Assembly (NCBI GenBank): GCA_025200525.1
Contig: CM045770.1
Coordinates: 87,072,084-87,136,083 of the forward strand
Length of the DNA stretch: 64,000 bases
Origin: Camellia lanceoleosa
Lineage: Eukaryota; Streptophyta; Magnoliopsida; Ericales; Theaceae
Reading direction: 5' to 3'
Under the pieces are notes generated by a model. The model was not told the DNA's origin. It searched no databases and was given only the letters and a program-made list of their open reading frames with translations. Made by a program: the position numbers and the translations under genes. Below, piece after piece: positions 1 to 12,499 of the stretch; within the stretch, counting starts at the first letter, position 1, and the number at the start of each line of letters is the position of its first letter.

Positions 1-566
1 TAAACATGTAAAAAATAAAAAGAAAAAATATATATTTGACTTTTTTCAGAAAATTTATTAATTTTTTTAATGATTTTTTTAAAAAAAATTTACTCTCCAA
101 ATGAGGTCAAGAATCTTTTTAGTTAAATTTTAAAATTATGATTTGAATGTAGAGTTGCATTTTGAGTTTTGAATTTTTGAATCATGATTTGAAAAGAAAA
201 AATTTGTTTGGTTATAAGTTTTGAAAATAGTTTTGGGATGATTTGTAATTTTTTTTGATTGATTGATGTATAAAATGTGAGAGGAGAGAGAAGAGATGAG
301 AGAGAAAAAATAATTAATTGATTGAATAATAATAATAATATTAAAAAAATGAGGAGTTTTGAAACGTAATTTTGAATTGTATTTTAAAAATATATTTAAT
401 TAACATATTTCATTCAAATTATAATTTAAAAACAGAATTAAATTTTAAAAAGTAAACCAAACACTAGCAATCTTTTCCCAACCTCTCTCATGTGCACCTT
501 TAATTTTATGCATATGGTGACAATTTCAAAAAATAAGTTCGTGGACATAGAAATTCAACCCAAAAG
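1..566. other. AT-rich intergenic DNA
   Basis: No gene seen. The stretch is AT-rich with homopolymer runs and a short GA-rich block near 275-310. Positions 559-566 (cccaaaag) form the left target duplication of the next element. Confidence 0.6.
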
Positions 567-982
567 TAGGAGTGTAAAAATGGTCCGCAACCCATGAGCT
601 GTCCAAAGCTCGCTCGCGGCCCGAAATGGACTCGGCCCGTTTAGGCCCATTTGGTCCCGGGCCTAAGCCCCTAGGCCTGGGCTTGGGCCATCAATTTGAA
701 ATCTGGCCCAGCCCGTGACCTAACCCATCGGCCGGTTTAAGGCCTGACCTGCTCGAGACCCAATGTTTTTTTTTAGTGAAAAATAATAAATTTTTGGTAA
801 AAAAAATTTAGTCAGGCCTGCCCAAGGCCCGAATACCCCTAGGCCTAGGGTTGGGCCTGAGCTTATTTTTTTGGCCCGTGGGCCGGCCCGACTAGAATTT
901 TGAGAGGAGCCTTTGAAACCCAACATGGGTCGGGCTGGGCCCAAACTTGGATGGGCCGGGTAGGGCCAAATTTACACCCTTA
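567..982. mobile_element. Non-autonomous hAT element (416 bp) with 8-bp TSD
   Basis: The left end taggagtgtaaaaatgg and the right end, whose reverse complement starts taagggtgtaaatttgg, form imperfect terminal inverted repeats. The octamer cccaaaag flanks both sides (559-566 and 983-990), which is the 8-bp duplication expected of hAT. The inside is full of GGCCC/GGGCC words and encodes nothing credible. The termini and GGCCC-rich subterminal sequence match the larger hAT element at 17931-22100, so this is probably a deletion derivative mobilised by that family. Confidence 0.85.
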
Positions 983-2007
983 CCCAAAAGGCTCTCATTC
1001 ATAGGAATGTCAACAGGATGGGACGGGGAAGGGAATTACACTCCCTGTTCCTGATCCCCGAAGGTGTTAAATTCCCCATCCTTGCCCCTCATTCCCAGCA
1101 GGAAACCCATCACCCCCTACTCCCGCGCCCCTACCCCTACCCCTAATAGGGATTGGGTTTTCCCGACCCTAAAAAATCCCCGAACAGACAGTGATATGTA
1201 AATAACAATTCCAGTTGTTCCCATGTCTTTAAATTCAAAAATTGACACTCACATTGCAGCATCTACTCCAGTTCTTCAAATTTAACTCCAAAGTGCAAAG
1301 GGTCTCAAACAAATGATGTTCACAAACTAATTTGAGACTCATTTTTCAACACATAAAAGTTGTTATATTGATCTGTTAAAATTCTTAAATTCATCTATGT
1401 CATACGACAGCCCAATCCACAAAACAATAGCACAACAAAACCATTTCAAAAAGAACCTGGGCCACAACACATAACAACTGCAGCAACCCTCTCAAAATTC
1501 TTCAACATGATATCTGGAATAACCACACAGCTATTACTCAAAAATATATACAGCAACCCTTTATTCCATGAATTTAGAAACCATAACCCATTCAAGCTCT
1601 ACACAAAGTAGAATTGAGCAAGTTGCAAAGAGAAAATAAAGTCCCAAGCACAACCCGCAAGGGATAGGCTACCCAAAAAAAAAAAAAATCCATTACAGTA
1701 TAAAAAACTGAACAGTTAAATAAAATATCCTTATACAATGCCACAAGTTTGAACTACCTAACAAGCTAGCAACCACAATAAAAAAAACCAAATCCATTGT
1801 AAAAAAAATTTTAAAAAAAAAAAAAAAAAAACCAACATTGTTTCTCCAAAAATCTGATATAACCACAACTTTCATTGTCTCTTTCAACTTGAATTCCTAT
1901 TAAATAACAAAAGGAAAAAAAATAAAAAAAAATCAATACTAATAATAAGATGTAAAAAAATATTAACAATTAAAACAAAAAAGATGGCAACTAACACAAA
2001 AGTGCCA

Positions 2008-5000
2008 CACTACTTATCCAAGTCAATCTCATCATCATCATATATAGTCGCATAGTCCACCGATTTCAATATTGAATTTCCTAAAAAGTAAAGAATATAA
2101 ATTAAGTATTGAAATTATTTCATGGTAATATAAAATTGAAATAATAATATATAGATTTACTTGAGTACCTTTCATCTCTGCAGCCCACAACTAACTTTGT
2201 GCATATATTAATGCTTCTAATGTGTTTGGATGGAGTCTACTACGATGTGAACTCACCAACATTCCACTAGCACTAAATGTTGGCTCAGAAGCAACGGTGG
2301 ATACAGGATAGGAATAATGGTGGATATAGGATAGGAATGGCAACGGGGCGGGGTCGGGGATCACACTCTCTGTCCTCAATCCTCGATAGTCGAATTTCCC
2401 CCGTCTTTGGCCCTGATCCCTGATGGGAAACCTATCACTGCCTCCGCCCCCGCCCCCGCCTAGGGGATCGAGTTTCCCGACCCGAAATCTCACCCAAAAA
2501 AAAAAAGATTAATATGTGTAAATCAAATTAAATTGAAAACATGTGTATAATAATGAAAATAGATTAAATTTGTGTATAATGAAACAGATCAAATAGAAAT
2601 AGATTAAACAGATCAAATAAAAAAGAGATTAAATAGAAAACAGATTAAAAAAAATTATGTTTGATGAACAAAAATTAAATCAATGTGTATAATGAACAAT
2701 CAATCATCATCATCATCATCAATCATCAACAACAATCATCAACTTAAAAAAAATTAAAAAAAAAAGGCGACAGAGATGAGATAGGGCGGTGGTGGTGGTG
2801 GATCTGGATCTTGTACACATGGCTCAGATCAAATCAGATCTTGTAGCTGAGCAACTCCGGCGGCTAAGCATATGGATCTGGATCTTCATCGGCTGTACAT
2901 GTTCGGTAGGGCGGCTGTGCATGTTCGAAGCAGAGAAGATGAGGTCGTGATTTATTTGCCCAAGTGTGAAGGAAGGATTCTAAGTGTGTGATTCATTCTG
3001 AGTGTGAAGGAAGATGAGGTCGTGATTCATTTGCCCAAGTGTAAAGGGGATGAAGAGACAGAAAGAGAGACCGAGAGAGAGAGAGACCAAGGAAGAGATG
3101 AAAGTCTGATTCTGTGATTCATACACTTAGATTCATTTGCTGAAGAAAGGATTCATTTATATATATAAAGAAATGAAGGAATGATTCATTTATATATATA
3201 TATGGGGTATTATGGTAATTTCACTTCAGGAACAAACGGGGACGGGGATGGGGTATGGAGTCGACACTTTTCGTCCCCGACCAAAATCGAGGATTGATTT
3301 TTGAATACCATCCCCACTCAGTTGGGGATATTTTTCGAGAAAAAACCGCTCAAATCGGGATCGGAGAGTCGGGTCCTCATCGGGCCGGGTTCAAATTGTC
3401 ATCCCTAATACAGGAATAGCTAAAATATCCCTAGCTATTGCCTGTAAGATCAGATACTTTGGTCTATTGGCTTTCCACTAATTTAAAACATCAAAACCTG
3501 AAATTCTTGGCAAAACATTATCTTCTAGAAAATGGTCCAACTCTGATCTTACATCCTTCTTTTTTTAACATCTCTTTTTACTAATAACAAATCATACTCT
3601 GAAAGGGTCTTTGTAACAATTTCTGGATGGATAGAAGATTCACCAACAACATCCATTTCTATACCAACTTGGTGCTAATACTTTTGCAACAAATCTGACG
3701 AATCCTATCAATTTCCTCTTCAGGTTTGTCTCTATAAAGTTTTTCAAAATAAAACCCTAATACACTCATCTTGTACCTAGAATCAAGCACAATAGTAACT
3801 CCAATAACACCATGTATCACTAACCAATATTTATCAAATTTTTTCACCATTTTTGATGCCATTGTTCTAATCACTTCAATTTCACAAGAAAGCCATTGAG
3901 ACGGTGTCATCCTAATCTCACATAAAGCTGGGAAACAAACATTGACTGTGAGATACTTAGTACCAGAAAATAACTCTGTGATAGAAAAAAAATATCTTAA
4001 ACCTCCCACTGATCTCTCTAATAAACTCACATTCTTCCTCACTTGGCACAGTCTTATATTGGAGCTCTCTATTTTTCAACCGAGAAAAGACATCCTTATA
4101 CAATAAGATAGTTTGAAGCATCAAGTATGTTGAATTCCACCTAGTTGCACAATCAAGTCCTAATTTCTTAGTATGTGGATTACGCAATTGATTGATTATT
4201 TCTTCAATTTTTTTTATTTTTTTTTTGTCTTTTAGGTGTTGCTGTCCAATAAGCTACGCTCTCTCAAATTGTTTCTACTCCCACTCGTATGACATCTAAT
4301 CCATCTTTGACAATCAAATTCAAAATATGCGTACAACAACGCATATGAAACAAAGTACCACCCAACAAAGGCGATGTATTACTCAACTTATCCATTAACA
4401 TGGTAATCATGGCATCATTTGTGGAACAATTATCAACAGTAACAGTAGATATTTTTCTGTCAATATTCTAGTCCATCATACACTCAAGCAAAGTATCACA
4501 AAGAACTTTTGTGTGTGGACATGGAGCATAAATAAATCTAAAATACAATATTCATGAACAATTATTAATAACATGCAAATTAAATTGAATAAGATAGAAC
4601 TTTTAAATGATTTGCAAATTTACAAATATATACCTCAAAATGCAATTTTGCAATGTCCATGAATTATCAATAAAGTATGTTGTGACAGTCATGAATCCTT
4701 TCTTTTGATTACTAGCAGTTCACATATCAATTGTGATTGCCACTCTACTTTTATTATTCTTTACCAAACTCAATGTCTTCACCTTCTCATAATCAAAAAT
4801 CTTTAAAATATCACTCTTTATCGTATTTCGAGAAGGTACTTTAAACAATGGTTGGAGTGTTGCTGAATATCATTTAAAACAAACATGATCTACGATAAAG
4901 AGGGGATATTCATGCAATATTATGGCATGTGACAACTCTTTCCTAGCAAAATCCTGATAAAAAATATAAGAATTCATTTTTGGACTCTCTCTATTAAAGT

Positions 5001-5331
5001 TGTTAGTTAAAACTTCTTGCCTCATGTCCATCACTTTTTTCCTAGTACAACTCTTATAGTGATCATGCAAATGCCTAATTTCATTTTTTGAATCACCTTC
5101 AAGATGCTTATTACAATAATTACATATTACCTTCGACACCCCATTGGCTCATTGTTTCTTAAAGTGTTTCCACACAACACTAGGCTCTCTTTTAGTTCCT
5201 CCACAAGTGTTGGACTCTTTTTCTAAATCAATAACATTTTGATTAGAGAGGGGAGCTGGTAAGCTGGTAGTTGGCGATCATTGTTGTGAGGCCTCGCTCT
5301 CAAATGGTACTTAAGAGTTAACATCTGACAT
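2008..5331 (-). pseudogene. hAT transposase (BED zinc finger, RICESLEEPER-like), broken
   Basis: Read on the minus strand from an ATG near 5331. A BED-type zinc finger lies at about 5085-5140 (ICNYC followed by HDHYKSC). The central transposase segment has DCATRWNSTYLML (about 4100-4160) and VLDSRYKM (about 3750-3790). The C-terminal dimerisation segment has STVASEPTFSASG and PNTLEALIYAQS, ending near 2190. A further short reading segment ending EIDLDK lies at 2008-2080, apparently after an intron. The frame shifts several times, a stop replaces the expected Trp after EALIYAQS, and another hAT element interrupts the C-terminal domain. In life it would bind the element's ends and excise it from nuclear DNA; this copy cannot. 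Confidence 0.85.
2332..3407. mobile_element. Non-autonomous hAT inserted in hAT transposase
   Basis: The left end taggaatggcaacgggg and the right end ttcaaattgtcatccct are the same terminus family as the outer hAT element. Flanking octamers are atatagga (2324-2331) and atacagga (3408-3415), 7 of 8 matching. The 1,076-bp inside is non-coding, with a GGTGGTGGTG run, GA-rich DNA and short direct repeats around 2935-3060. It splits the transposase frame between the ARDILAIP-like segment (after 3413) and STVASEPTF (before 2310). Confidence 0.85.
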
Positions 5332-5894
5332 TTTTAACCTTTATAAAAATAATATGAAATGAATAAACAAAGGCAGCAAAATTACAGAGCAATTTTTTCT
5401 AACACAATTCTAGAAAAAAAATTTCTAACACAATTTTTTCTAACATTTTGATCAAGGAAGATAAATTGAATTAATAAATGATCAGCATATGCAGCAATTC
5501 TAGTAATGTCAACAAACTATATTGAATTAATAAATGATAAATGATCATCCTAGTAATGTTAACAAATAAACAAATAAAAAAATTGATTGAATTAATCATA
5601 TTATACAATCTGAAAACATATGCAACAATTCATTTAGTCAAAACAAAAGAAACTAATGGCTATGGAAATTATGTGATCAATCTCATGACAACCCATTATA
5701 CAAAGATAACGTATCTTTAAAATGCAAAGACCATTCAAAATTCCAAGTTATAGAGAATGAAACTAAGTAGAAAATAATTAAAAGCAACAGGAAAATAATA
5801 GGCCAAAACCCCTGATGTAAACACTAAGCACATCCAAATATCCTTATGGAATACCTCAGAAAGTAGAGCAACAACAACAGCAGATATGCAAGAA
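5332..5894. other. 5' leader of the outer hAT element
   Basis: AT-rich non-coding DNA upstream of the transposase start on the minus strand. It contains small direct repeats (attgaattaataaatgat and variants, 5464-5610). It is cut by the copia insertion; its continuation is at 27902-28703. Confidence 0.6.
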
Positions 5895-6495
5895 ATATCT
5901 GCAAGAGCAACAGAGGACGAACAGAAAAAGAAAGAGAAGAAGTCTAAAAATTTTTGGATTGAAAATGAATTGTTGGAGCAGACTTTATATAGGCAGATTG
6001 GTGGGTGTTCGAACAGGTAGAAAACCTGTTCGGATAGATTGAACAGGCACCAACAGATTTGAATCTGTTTGGAACAAATTCAATTTTGAATTCAACAGAT
6101 CTGAACCTATGTTGAACCCTTTGAACTGTTCGGGTGGTTTAAACTTGTTAGAGACCTGTTTGGGTGAAGAAAAAATTTTGGATCAATTTATTTTGAATTT
6201 TGAAACCAAAATAAAATATAAAAGTTTTTTTCCCAGAAAGATAAGTATTAGGCCAGACAAACCCAACCTAACCTCACACCACGCACCCGCGCCCAATCCC
6301 AGACCCAGTCCAGCTCATCCGACCGGCCGGACAAACGAGCGGTTTTAATTTTGGGTCCAATGGGTCTAGGCCACATCACCCATAATCTCATCCTTCCACG
6401 AACTTGGGTACCCCTTAGGGCCCATCCAAAGTATCCCAAGCTAAGGTATATAAACCCATTTAAAACCTCAAGTCTTTCCAATGTGGGACAAGTAC

Positions 6496-6902
6496 TGTGG
6501 TAGCCGAATAATTGGTGAAGATAAAGGAGGTATATTTCAGAAGCTAGACGCTAGCCGGCAGATATCCCGCAAGGATACGGGGCCGAATAGGATAAATAGG
6601 CCGAATGGGGAAGGATCCCTAGAGCCGAATAGTGGAAAAGACAATGATTAAAAAAGTAGGCCCTAGCCCCGATGATCAGAAGAAACGAGTATAAATATAA
6701 CGGCAATGGACTAGAAAAGGGAGGTAAGAATCACTTCTAAAAATTTAGCCAACAAGCTTTCTTGAGTAGAAGAACTGACTTGTCCGTTGGAGTGCTAATT
6801 CCGACACCCCCGACCGGAGTATTTGTATCTTTGCAGGTGACTAGCTGAGGATCATTGGCGTCTTACAGGATCTGAAGAGTATTTCCAAACCACTTCCCCA
6901 CA
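6496..6902 (+). repeat. 5' LTR of Tat element
   Basis: 407 bp with tg...ca ends. A TATA-like box, gagtataaatata, lies near 6689-6701, about 195 bp in. By hand I count about 20 substitutions and no indels against the 3' LTR (roughly 95% identity). Most are C/T or G/A changes, as expected from decay of methylated cytosines. Confidence 0.9.
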
Positions 6903-6921
6903 ATTGGCGCCGTCTGTGGGA
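6903..6921 (+). promoter_or_regulatory. Putative tRNA primer-binding site
   Basis: attggcgccgtctgtggga begins right after the LTR. Its tggcgccgt start resembles the complement of a plant tRNA-Asp 3' end, but the match fades after about nine bases. The tRNA assignment is from memory and tentative. Confidence 0.55.
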
Positions 6922-6937
6922 ATACTCAAATACATCC

Positions 6938-8170
6938 ATGGAAGGCGTGACCGAAGATCCTCCGATAGCCACCAACGAGATCACACAGGAAGACGACCTC
7001 ACCCTAGCTAATATGCTCGGAAAAGAAACCATCGCGGCACGACGCGTCTTGAACTTCGATTCGCCAACAACTTCAGCACAAGAAACAATGCAGGCTATCA
7101 TAGAACAAGCAAAGAATAACGAACAAAGGCTCGAGAACATGATCGCTGAGAACGAACGACTCCGTCAAGATTTGGCCCTGGAGGTAGCAAAATCTAGAGA
7201 GGCCATGCGCCAGGAACCAGAGCGACCCCCGAAGGCGGGGCAGAGGCAAAGACCTCGGCCAAAGGATACCGATAGCAACTCCAACTCATCATCCATGGAG
7301 CTCGACGCAAGGGGACGATCCGAGACCTCCAGCTCCTCCGAAAAGGATCTGCGAACAAGGAACAAGCGCAGGAGAAGCAGCTCAAACGAGGAAGACCAAC
7401 ACGATCCTTTCATTCGACGGATCGCAAGGGCGTCCCTGCCCAAGAATTTCAAAGCTCCGTCATTCACTCTTTACGACAGAAAATCAGACCCCACTGATCA
7501 TATCCGTCATTACAAACAGGCCATGACACTGCACGCAGACAATGAAGCCCTCATGTGCCAAATATTCCCTAGCAGCCTAGGTCCACTAGCCGTCAAGTGG
7601 TATTACAAGTTGGAGCCAGCTTCGATTAAAAGCTTCCGACAGCTGCAGAAATCCTTCAGGGCCAGGTTCATCACTAACGAGGTACAACCGAAACAGGCCG
7701 ACTCCCTCTGGGCTATGCAGATCGATCGGGAGACGCCGAGCGTACTCGACGCGATATTGGGAGTGCTTCAACCTTGTTGACGACGCTTAGCGACTCCATG
7801 GCCATCACCGCCTTCAAAATGGGTTTACATCCTCGATTGCTCTGCGGTTCCTCGACGAAGGCCCCCCAAAACAGTCTGGGCGTTGATGAAGAGAGTTGAA
7901 GAATATTGTAAAGTCGAAGATGATGCCCTGAGGATAAAAGCCGGACAAATCTCCAGCAAAACGGCCCTCCCCGAAATCGCTCGACCAATAAGCTTCGTGC
8001 CGCCACCGAGCCTTGAGCCCCGGCAACGAACCAAGCGAGATAAAAGGCGGGACTCCCGCCGATCAAGCGATCAGTGCCCCTACCGAACGAACGAACAACT
8101 ACAAGTCGACAATGACGCCAAGGCGAACCGACAAGAAGTATCTGAGTTGACAGAGCCGATTATGCAATAA
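6938..8170 (+). pseudogene. Tat-type gag, frameshifted
   Basis: Gag packages element RNA into cytoplasmic particles. The first open part (6938-7780, 280 residues) has a charged coiled-coil N-terminus (about residues 45-85), a Ser/Arg-rich linker, and the Retrotrans_gag core (PFIRRIARASLPKNFKAPSF..., then DPTDHIRHYKQ and FPSSLGPLAVKWYYKL). The frame breaks near 7745: the expected continuation DSMAITAFKMGL is in another frame (about 7785-7835), and MMKRVEEYCKVEDDALR resumes at 7883. At least two frameshifts mean no full Gag. The start follows the primer site by about 17 bp, as usual for this lineage. Confidence 0.88.
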
Positions 8171-8589
8171 TGACCAAAGTCCAAAGACCTTCCATTTTTC
8201 AAGTGGCCGTCGAAGATGGTGGGGCCTCCCGACACCTGGATGAGAGACAGACGATCACGAATACCACAAAGATCACGGCCACGAAACCGAGAGGCTTATG
8301 CGCTAAAGGATCATCTGGAGGCGGTGCAAGATGGTCGATTGCGACAATCGTGAGCAAGGGAAGGCCAACCAAAGCATTAGCCTTGAGACAGATTCACCTC
8401 CGCTTGGTGTAATCCACATAATCTACTGATCACGGCATCCTCGACCGTGCATACGATCCAATCTCACCCAATTCCCCAAAAATATAACATGTCAACGGCA
8501 GCCCGGAGAAGCTCGACAATTAAGTTCGATGACTCAGGCCTCGTCAACGGGCGGCCAGCCACATCGATCCTTTGGTCATCAAATTACGA
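8171..8589 (+). pseudogene. Decayed gag-protease linker of Tat element
   Basis: No intact domain is seen. Short open stretches (for example 8170-8412) have no recognisable motif. The position corresponds to the end of Gag and the start of the protease, and the base composition resembles the coding DNA around it. Confidence 0.5.
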
Positions 8590-8959
8590 TACGAGTTCGC
8601 GTTGAGAACGCATTCTCATAGACCCAGGAAGCACTTCGGAGATCTTGTACTACAGAACTTTTGTTGAACTCGGCCTCAACGAGTCAGACCTGTCACCGTC
8701 GTCTCAGCCACTGTTTGGCTTCAACACGAATCTAGAGTATCCGTTGGGGAGGATCGTGCTACCTGTTCGAGCAGGCTCAAAAACAGTTGACGTGGAATTC
8801 TTGGTTGTCAAGCTTCCGTCGCCATATAATGCCATCATGGGGCACCCCTGGTTGCATGTCATGAAGGCTGTCCCAAGCACCTACCATCAGCTTATGCGCT
8901 TCCCAACAGACCGTGGCATTGAGGAGATCCGTGGCTCACCGCAATCCGCGCGAACGTAG
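8590..8959 (+). pseudogene. Tat-type aspartic protease remnant
   Basis: The segment preceding 8645 encodes ILIDPGSTSEILYY, the protease active-site region, with Asp-Pro-Gly where Asp-Thr/Ser-Gly is normal. It continues FVELGLNESDLSP, PLGRIVLPVRAG, VEFLVVKLPSPYNAIMGHPWLH, the conserved sequence after the active site in plant Ty3 elements. It ends LMRFPTDRGIEEIRG. Downstream RT sequence is absent; the tandem array begins about 120 bp later. The normal role is to cut Gag-Pol into mature proteins. The changed motif and missing neighbours make this copy inactive. Confidence 0.85.
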
Positions 8960-9077
8960 ACTTTATGAAGATCCATTTACAGACCCGACTTGTGGGATCT
9001 GATGCTTGTACTCGTACCACGTTTTAATGAAAATTGATTTTCTTTGTCATTCTCCTTCAAGCCTCTTGGGCCCAATT

Positions 9078-10161
9078 AAGTCTCCGGATTCGGAGCGCCC
9101 TTCGTGGATATCATGATTGGCCAAATCAAGTCTCCGGATTCGGAGCCCCCTTTGGTGCATGACACCTTAGGGCCGAACAAGTCTCCAGATTCGGAGCGCC
9201 CTTCGTAGATATCACGATTGGCCAAATCAAGTCTCCGGATTCGGAGCCCCCTTTGTTGCACGACACCTTATGGCCGAATAAGTCTCCGGATTCGGAGCGC
9301 CTTTCGTGGATGTCACGATTGGCTAAATTAAGTCTCCGGATTCGGAGCCCCCTTTGGTGCATGACACCTTAAGGCCGAATAAGTCTCCGGATTCGGAGCG
9401 TCTTTCGTGGATGTCACGATTGGCTAAACTAAGCCTCCGGATTCGGAGCCCCCTTTGGTGCATGACACCTTAGGGCCGAACAAGTCTCCAGATTCGGAGC
9501 GCCCTTCGTGGATATCACGATTGGCCAAATCAAGTCTCCGGATTCGGAGCCCCCTTTGGTGTACGACACCTTAGGACCGAATAAGTCTCAGGATTCGGAG
9601 CGCCTTTCGTGGATGTCACAATTGGCTAAATTAAGTCTCCAGATTCGGAGCCCCCTTTGGTGTATGACACCTTAGGGCCGAATAAGTCTCCAGATTCGGA
9701 GCGCCCTTCGTGGATATCACGATTGGCCAAATCAAGCCTCCGGATTCGGAGCCCCCTTTGGTGCATGACACCTTAGGGCCAAATTAGGCCTCCGGATTCG
9801 GAACGCCTTTCGTGGATGTCACGATTGGCTAAATTAAGTCTCCGGATTCGGAGCCCCCTTTGGTGCATGACACCTTAGGGCCGAATAAGTCTTCGGACTC
9901 GGAGCGCCTTTCGTGGATGTCACGATTGGCTAAATTAAGCCTCCGGATTCGGAGCCCCCTTTCGTGCATGACACCTTAGGGCCGAATAAGCCTCCGGATT
10001 CGGAGCGCCCTTTGGTGCAGCTCACCGTAGGGCCGAATAAGTCTCCGGACTCGGAGCGCCTTTCGTGGATGTCACGATTGGCCAAATTAGGCCTCCGGAT
10101 TCGGAGCCCCCGTTGGTGCATGACACCTTAGGACCGTTTAAGTTTCCGGATCCAGAGCCCG
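9078..10161 (+). repeat. ~101-bp tandem array (two ~50-bp half units)
   Basis: Roughly 10-11 copies. Each unit has two related halves that both start agtctccggattcggag. One half (50 bp) continues cgcccttcgtggatatca; the other (51 bp) continues ccccctttggtgcatgac. Half-unit variants differ by a few bases, and the last copies (10020-10161) are more diverged. The array sits directly after the protease remnant. Tat elements are known for such internal arrays, and some families have seeded satellite DNA. Open frames through it come from the repeat and are not genes. Confidence 0.93.
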
Positions 10162-11478
10162 TTTTAATCAACTAATTAAGCCGTAATCACTAATATGGTT
10201 TGTCGGACAAGGCGTGCCTTAGCCAGCCCACGAGTACGACCCATTCCGGTTAAACTCACATCCCGCCTAAGGCAAGGGCCGATCTCTGAATACAGGAAAA
10301 ATATTTAAGCTAAAATATTTAAGCTACACAAAAGTTCCGATAGCAAACTAATAGCAAACTATTAAACCATACGAAATGACGCGCTTAACCATTAAAAGTT
10401 GGGATCAGGAACGTTCATCCGGCATAGCTAAACAAAAGATTTTCAGAGTAACACTCAACTATATGAAATAACACTTTTTATTTGATTAAAAAGTTGTTAC
10501 ATAGACGCAATCCGCGTTCGAACATTACAATATCTATCTCTAACTTCTAAGATAAATCAACCCATTGACCCAACTCTTGTCATTTGAACAACCATCGCGC
10601 CTCAAAACGCATCGATCTAACCGCGCCCGAATCGACATGTCGCCAGGCCTCTGACACCATCGACAATGTCAAGGCCAAGATCCAAGACAAGGGAGGTTAG
10701 GGGCAGCGGTCGTTGTGTCTCCTTTCGGGGCGATCTGCTTCAACGACTTGGAGGCTGACGTGTTTCCAGTTTCTCCTTTCAGCGGTCCACCTCCCACACC
10801 GGAGAATCCTCCGCCGCAAACCATCTGAGCGCCAAGTTCGGCCGGAATGTGAGCTCCTTCAACTATCATCACCATCTGATGGTGAGAACTCTTGATCATC
10901 CCACGCAATAGATGCTGGAGAGCCAAATATGTTTGATTGCATGAGGCGCCTGCCGCTTTTATTCTCAGTAATGGCCGCGTTTTTGAGGCCCAAATCCCGA
11001 AGTAATTTTATCAACACTAAACCCCACGAAGACAGGCGTCGGTCAACATTCTCCACGACCTAGTTAACCCAACGGTTGGCTAAAACGCGCGCGTATAGGC
11101 TGCGCAAGGGCAAAAATTACCTAGCCCAATCGGCTAGACATCTAGCATTCGAGCCAAGTCAAAATGCCGTAGCCCCTCCGATCCCTGGCTCACGGCTTCT
11201 TCAAATTTCAACAACACACGCCGCAATGGCTTTATTCAAAAGTAAATGGCCATTACATGTAGGCCGATCACGCACAACGAATCGGCGCATCGATTCAACA
11301 TGCTGAGTCCGATTGATGTATTTACGTCTATCCAAATATTTATGCAATCAAATTAAACATGCACACGCCGAATGCGGGAGACAATTTGATATTTTCAATA
11401 AAGCGTCTTTTATTCAAAAAACCAAGAAATTACATAATTGCGAACGCGACCAGCGTTTGGACCTTACAATAATTAAAG
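10162..11478. other. Tat internal spacer
   Basis: Non-coding as far as I can see. Short open frames on both strands (for example near 10669-11056) show no recognised motif. It includes cggctaga/ggccgat words shared with other parts of the element. Confidence 0.5.
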
Positions 11479-12414
11479 TCATACGGCGTCGCCCTCATCC
11501 TCACTCTTCTCGACCTCGAAAGCAGAAAACGGAAAGTCCTCACTGTGGTAGAGAGGTGACGCCGAATCAATGCCTGACAAGCGAAGAGATTCGGCGACTT
11601 GAGATGCCTTGATCCAACCATGCCTGAACCCACGATTTTCACATTGGCAAACCTCTTCGGCAAGCTTCTCCTTGGTCTTTTGGATTCCAACCAAGCGCCC
11701 TTCGTGAAAACCTTTTTCATAAGACCTCCCCTTGGCGGACTCCAATGCGAACATGCTCGCCGTTTCACGATCGGCAATGGCAGCGCTTATAAGCCGACTG
11801 GTAACCCTCTCTTCCACGATTGGATTCACCTGCCCTACTGGTTGTACTTGAGCCGCTTTGATCTTTCTTAACTCACATTCGGCCGCCTCCACGCAAGCCT
11901 CCAAACTGCGGATACGCTTATCCTTTTTCTCCATTTTTCGGCGGGCGGCGCGCAATCGCATGCCGACTTCATAAGCCGTATAGAGCCCTTTCACCGCCCC
12001 ATGAATGCCCTCGCGAAACACTTCGTAGTCCTGACGACCAACCATTGACTGCTGAACTTCCGGAGGAAATATTTGTCGAGCAAACTCGACTGCTACATCT
12101 GGATCTCGAACGATCGAGTCCGCTTCCGTCATGGGCTTATTCTTCACAAATACTGCAAAACTTAACGGGCACGGATTCGCGTCTGATCTCCTTTCGACTT
12201 GGGCGTGTGGCGATCTCCCCTGGGACTGCCTATCCCGTTTGGGCGACCTACTACGACGTCGAGGGGATTGACGTCTCTCTCGACCCATAGAACTCTTACT
12301 CCCAGCACGCAAGGGCGCACCACGGTGTTCACTTCGATTCATATCACCTCCAAGCTCAGCCAATGTCTTGGCTTCCCCTTTGCTGTTAAAGAAGAGTTTG
12401 TTCGACATTCGCAC
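11479..12414 (-). CDS. Antisense Tat ORF 1 (coiled coil, unknown role)
   Basis: A 311-residue open frame antisense to gag. Its N-terminal third is Arg/Ser-rich (RRQSPRRRSRSPKRDRQ, about residues 47-63), like SR/nuclear proteins. A conserved-looking block follows (FARQIFPPEVQQSM; GIHGAVKGLYTAYEVGMRLR, about residues 153-172), then a long charged coiled coil and a C-terminus with ENRGFRHGWIKASQ. No catalytic motif is visible. Tat elements commonly carry such an antisense frame downstream of pol, of unknown function; one part is catalogued as 'putative gypsy type transposon'. The frame is uninterrupted, unlike gag. The upstream ATG is my choice; an internal Met is possible. Confidence 0.7.
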   Translation of the reverse strand: MRMSNKLFFNSKGEAKTLAELGGDMNRSEHRGAPLRAGSKSSMGRERRQSPRRRSRSPKRDRQSQGRSPHAQVERRSDANPCPLSFAVFVKNKPMTEADSIVRDPDVAVEFARQIFPPEVQQSMVGRQDYEVFREGIHGAVKGLYTAYEVGMRLRAARRKMEKKDKRIRSLEACVEAAECELRKIKAAQVQPVGQVNPIVEERVTSRLISAAIADRETASMFALESAKGRSYEKGFHEGRLVGIQKTKEKLAEEVCQCENRGFRHGWIKASQVAESLRLSGIDSASPLYHSEDFPFSAFEVEKSEDEGDAV

Positions 12415-12499
12415 AATAGATTTTCTCTCAGGAGTCTGAATCAGATACCTACCAGACTCTTAAAAGTTGTGCCTTTGATCATTTAACACTCGCAGAGGC

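Noticed and set aside
9076..10121. Minus-strand open frames of 60-78 codons in the 101-bp array
   Set aside because: They simply read through the tandem repeat and carry no conserved motif.
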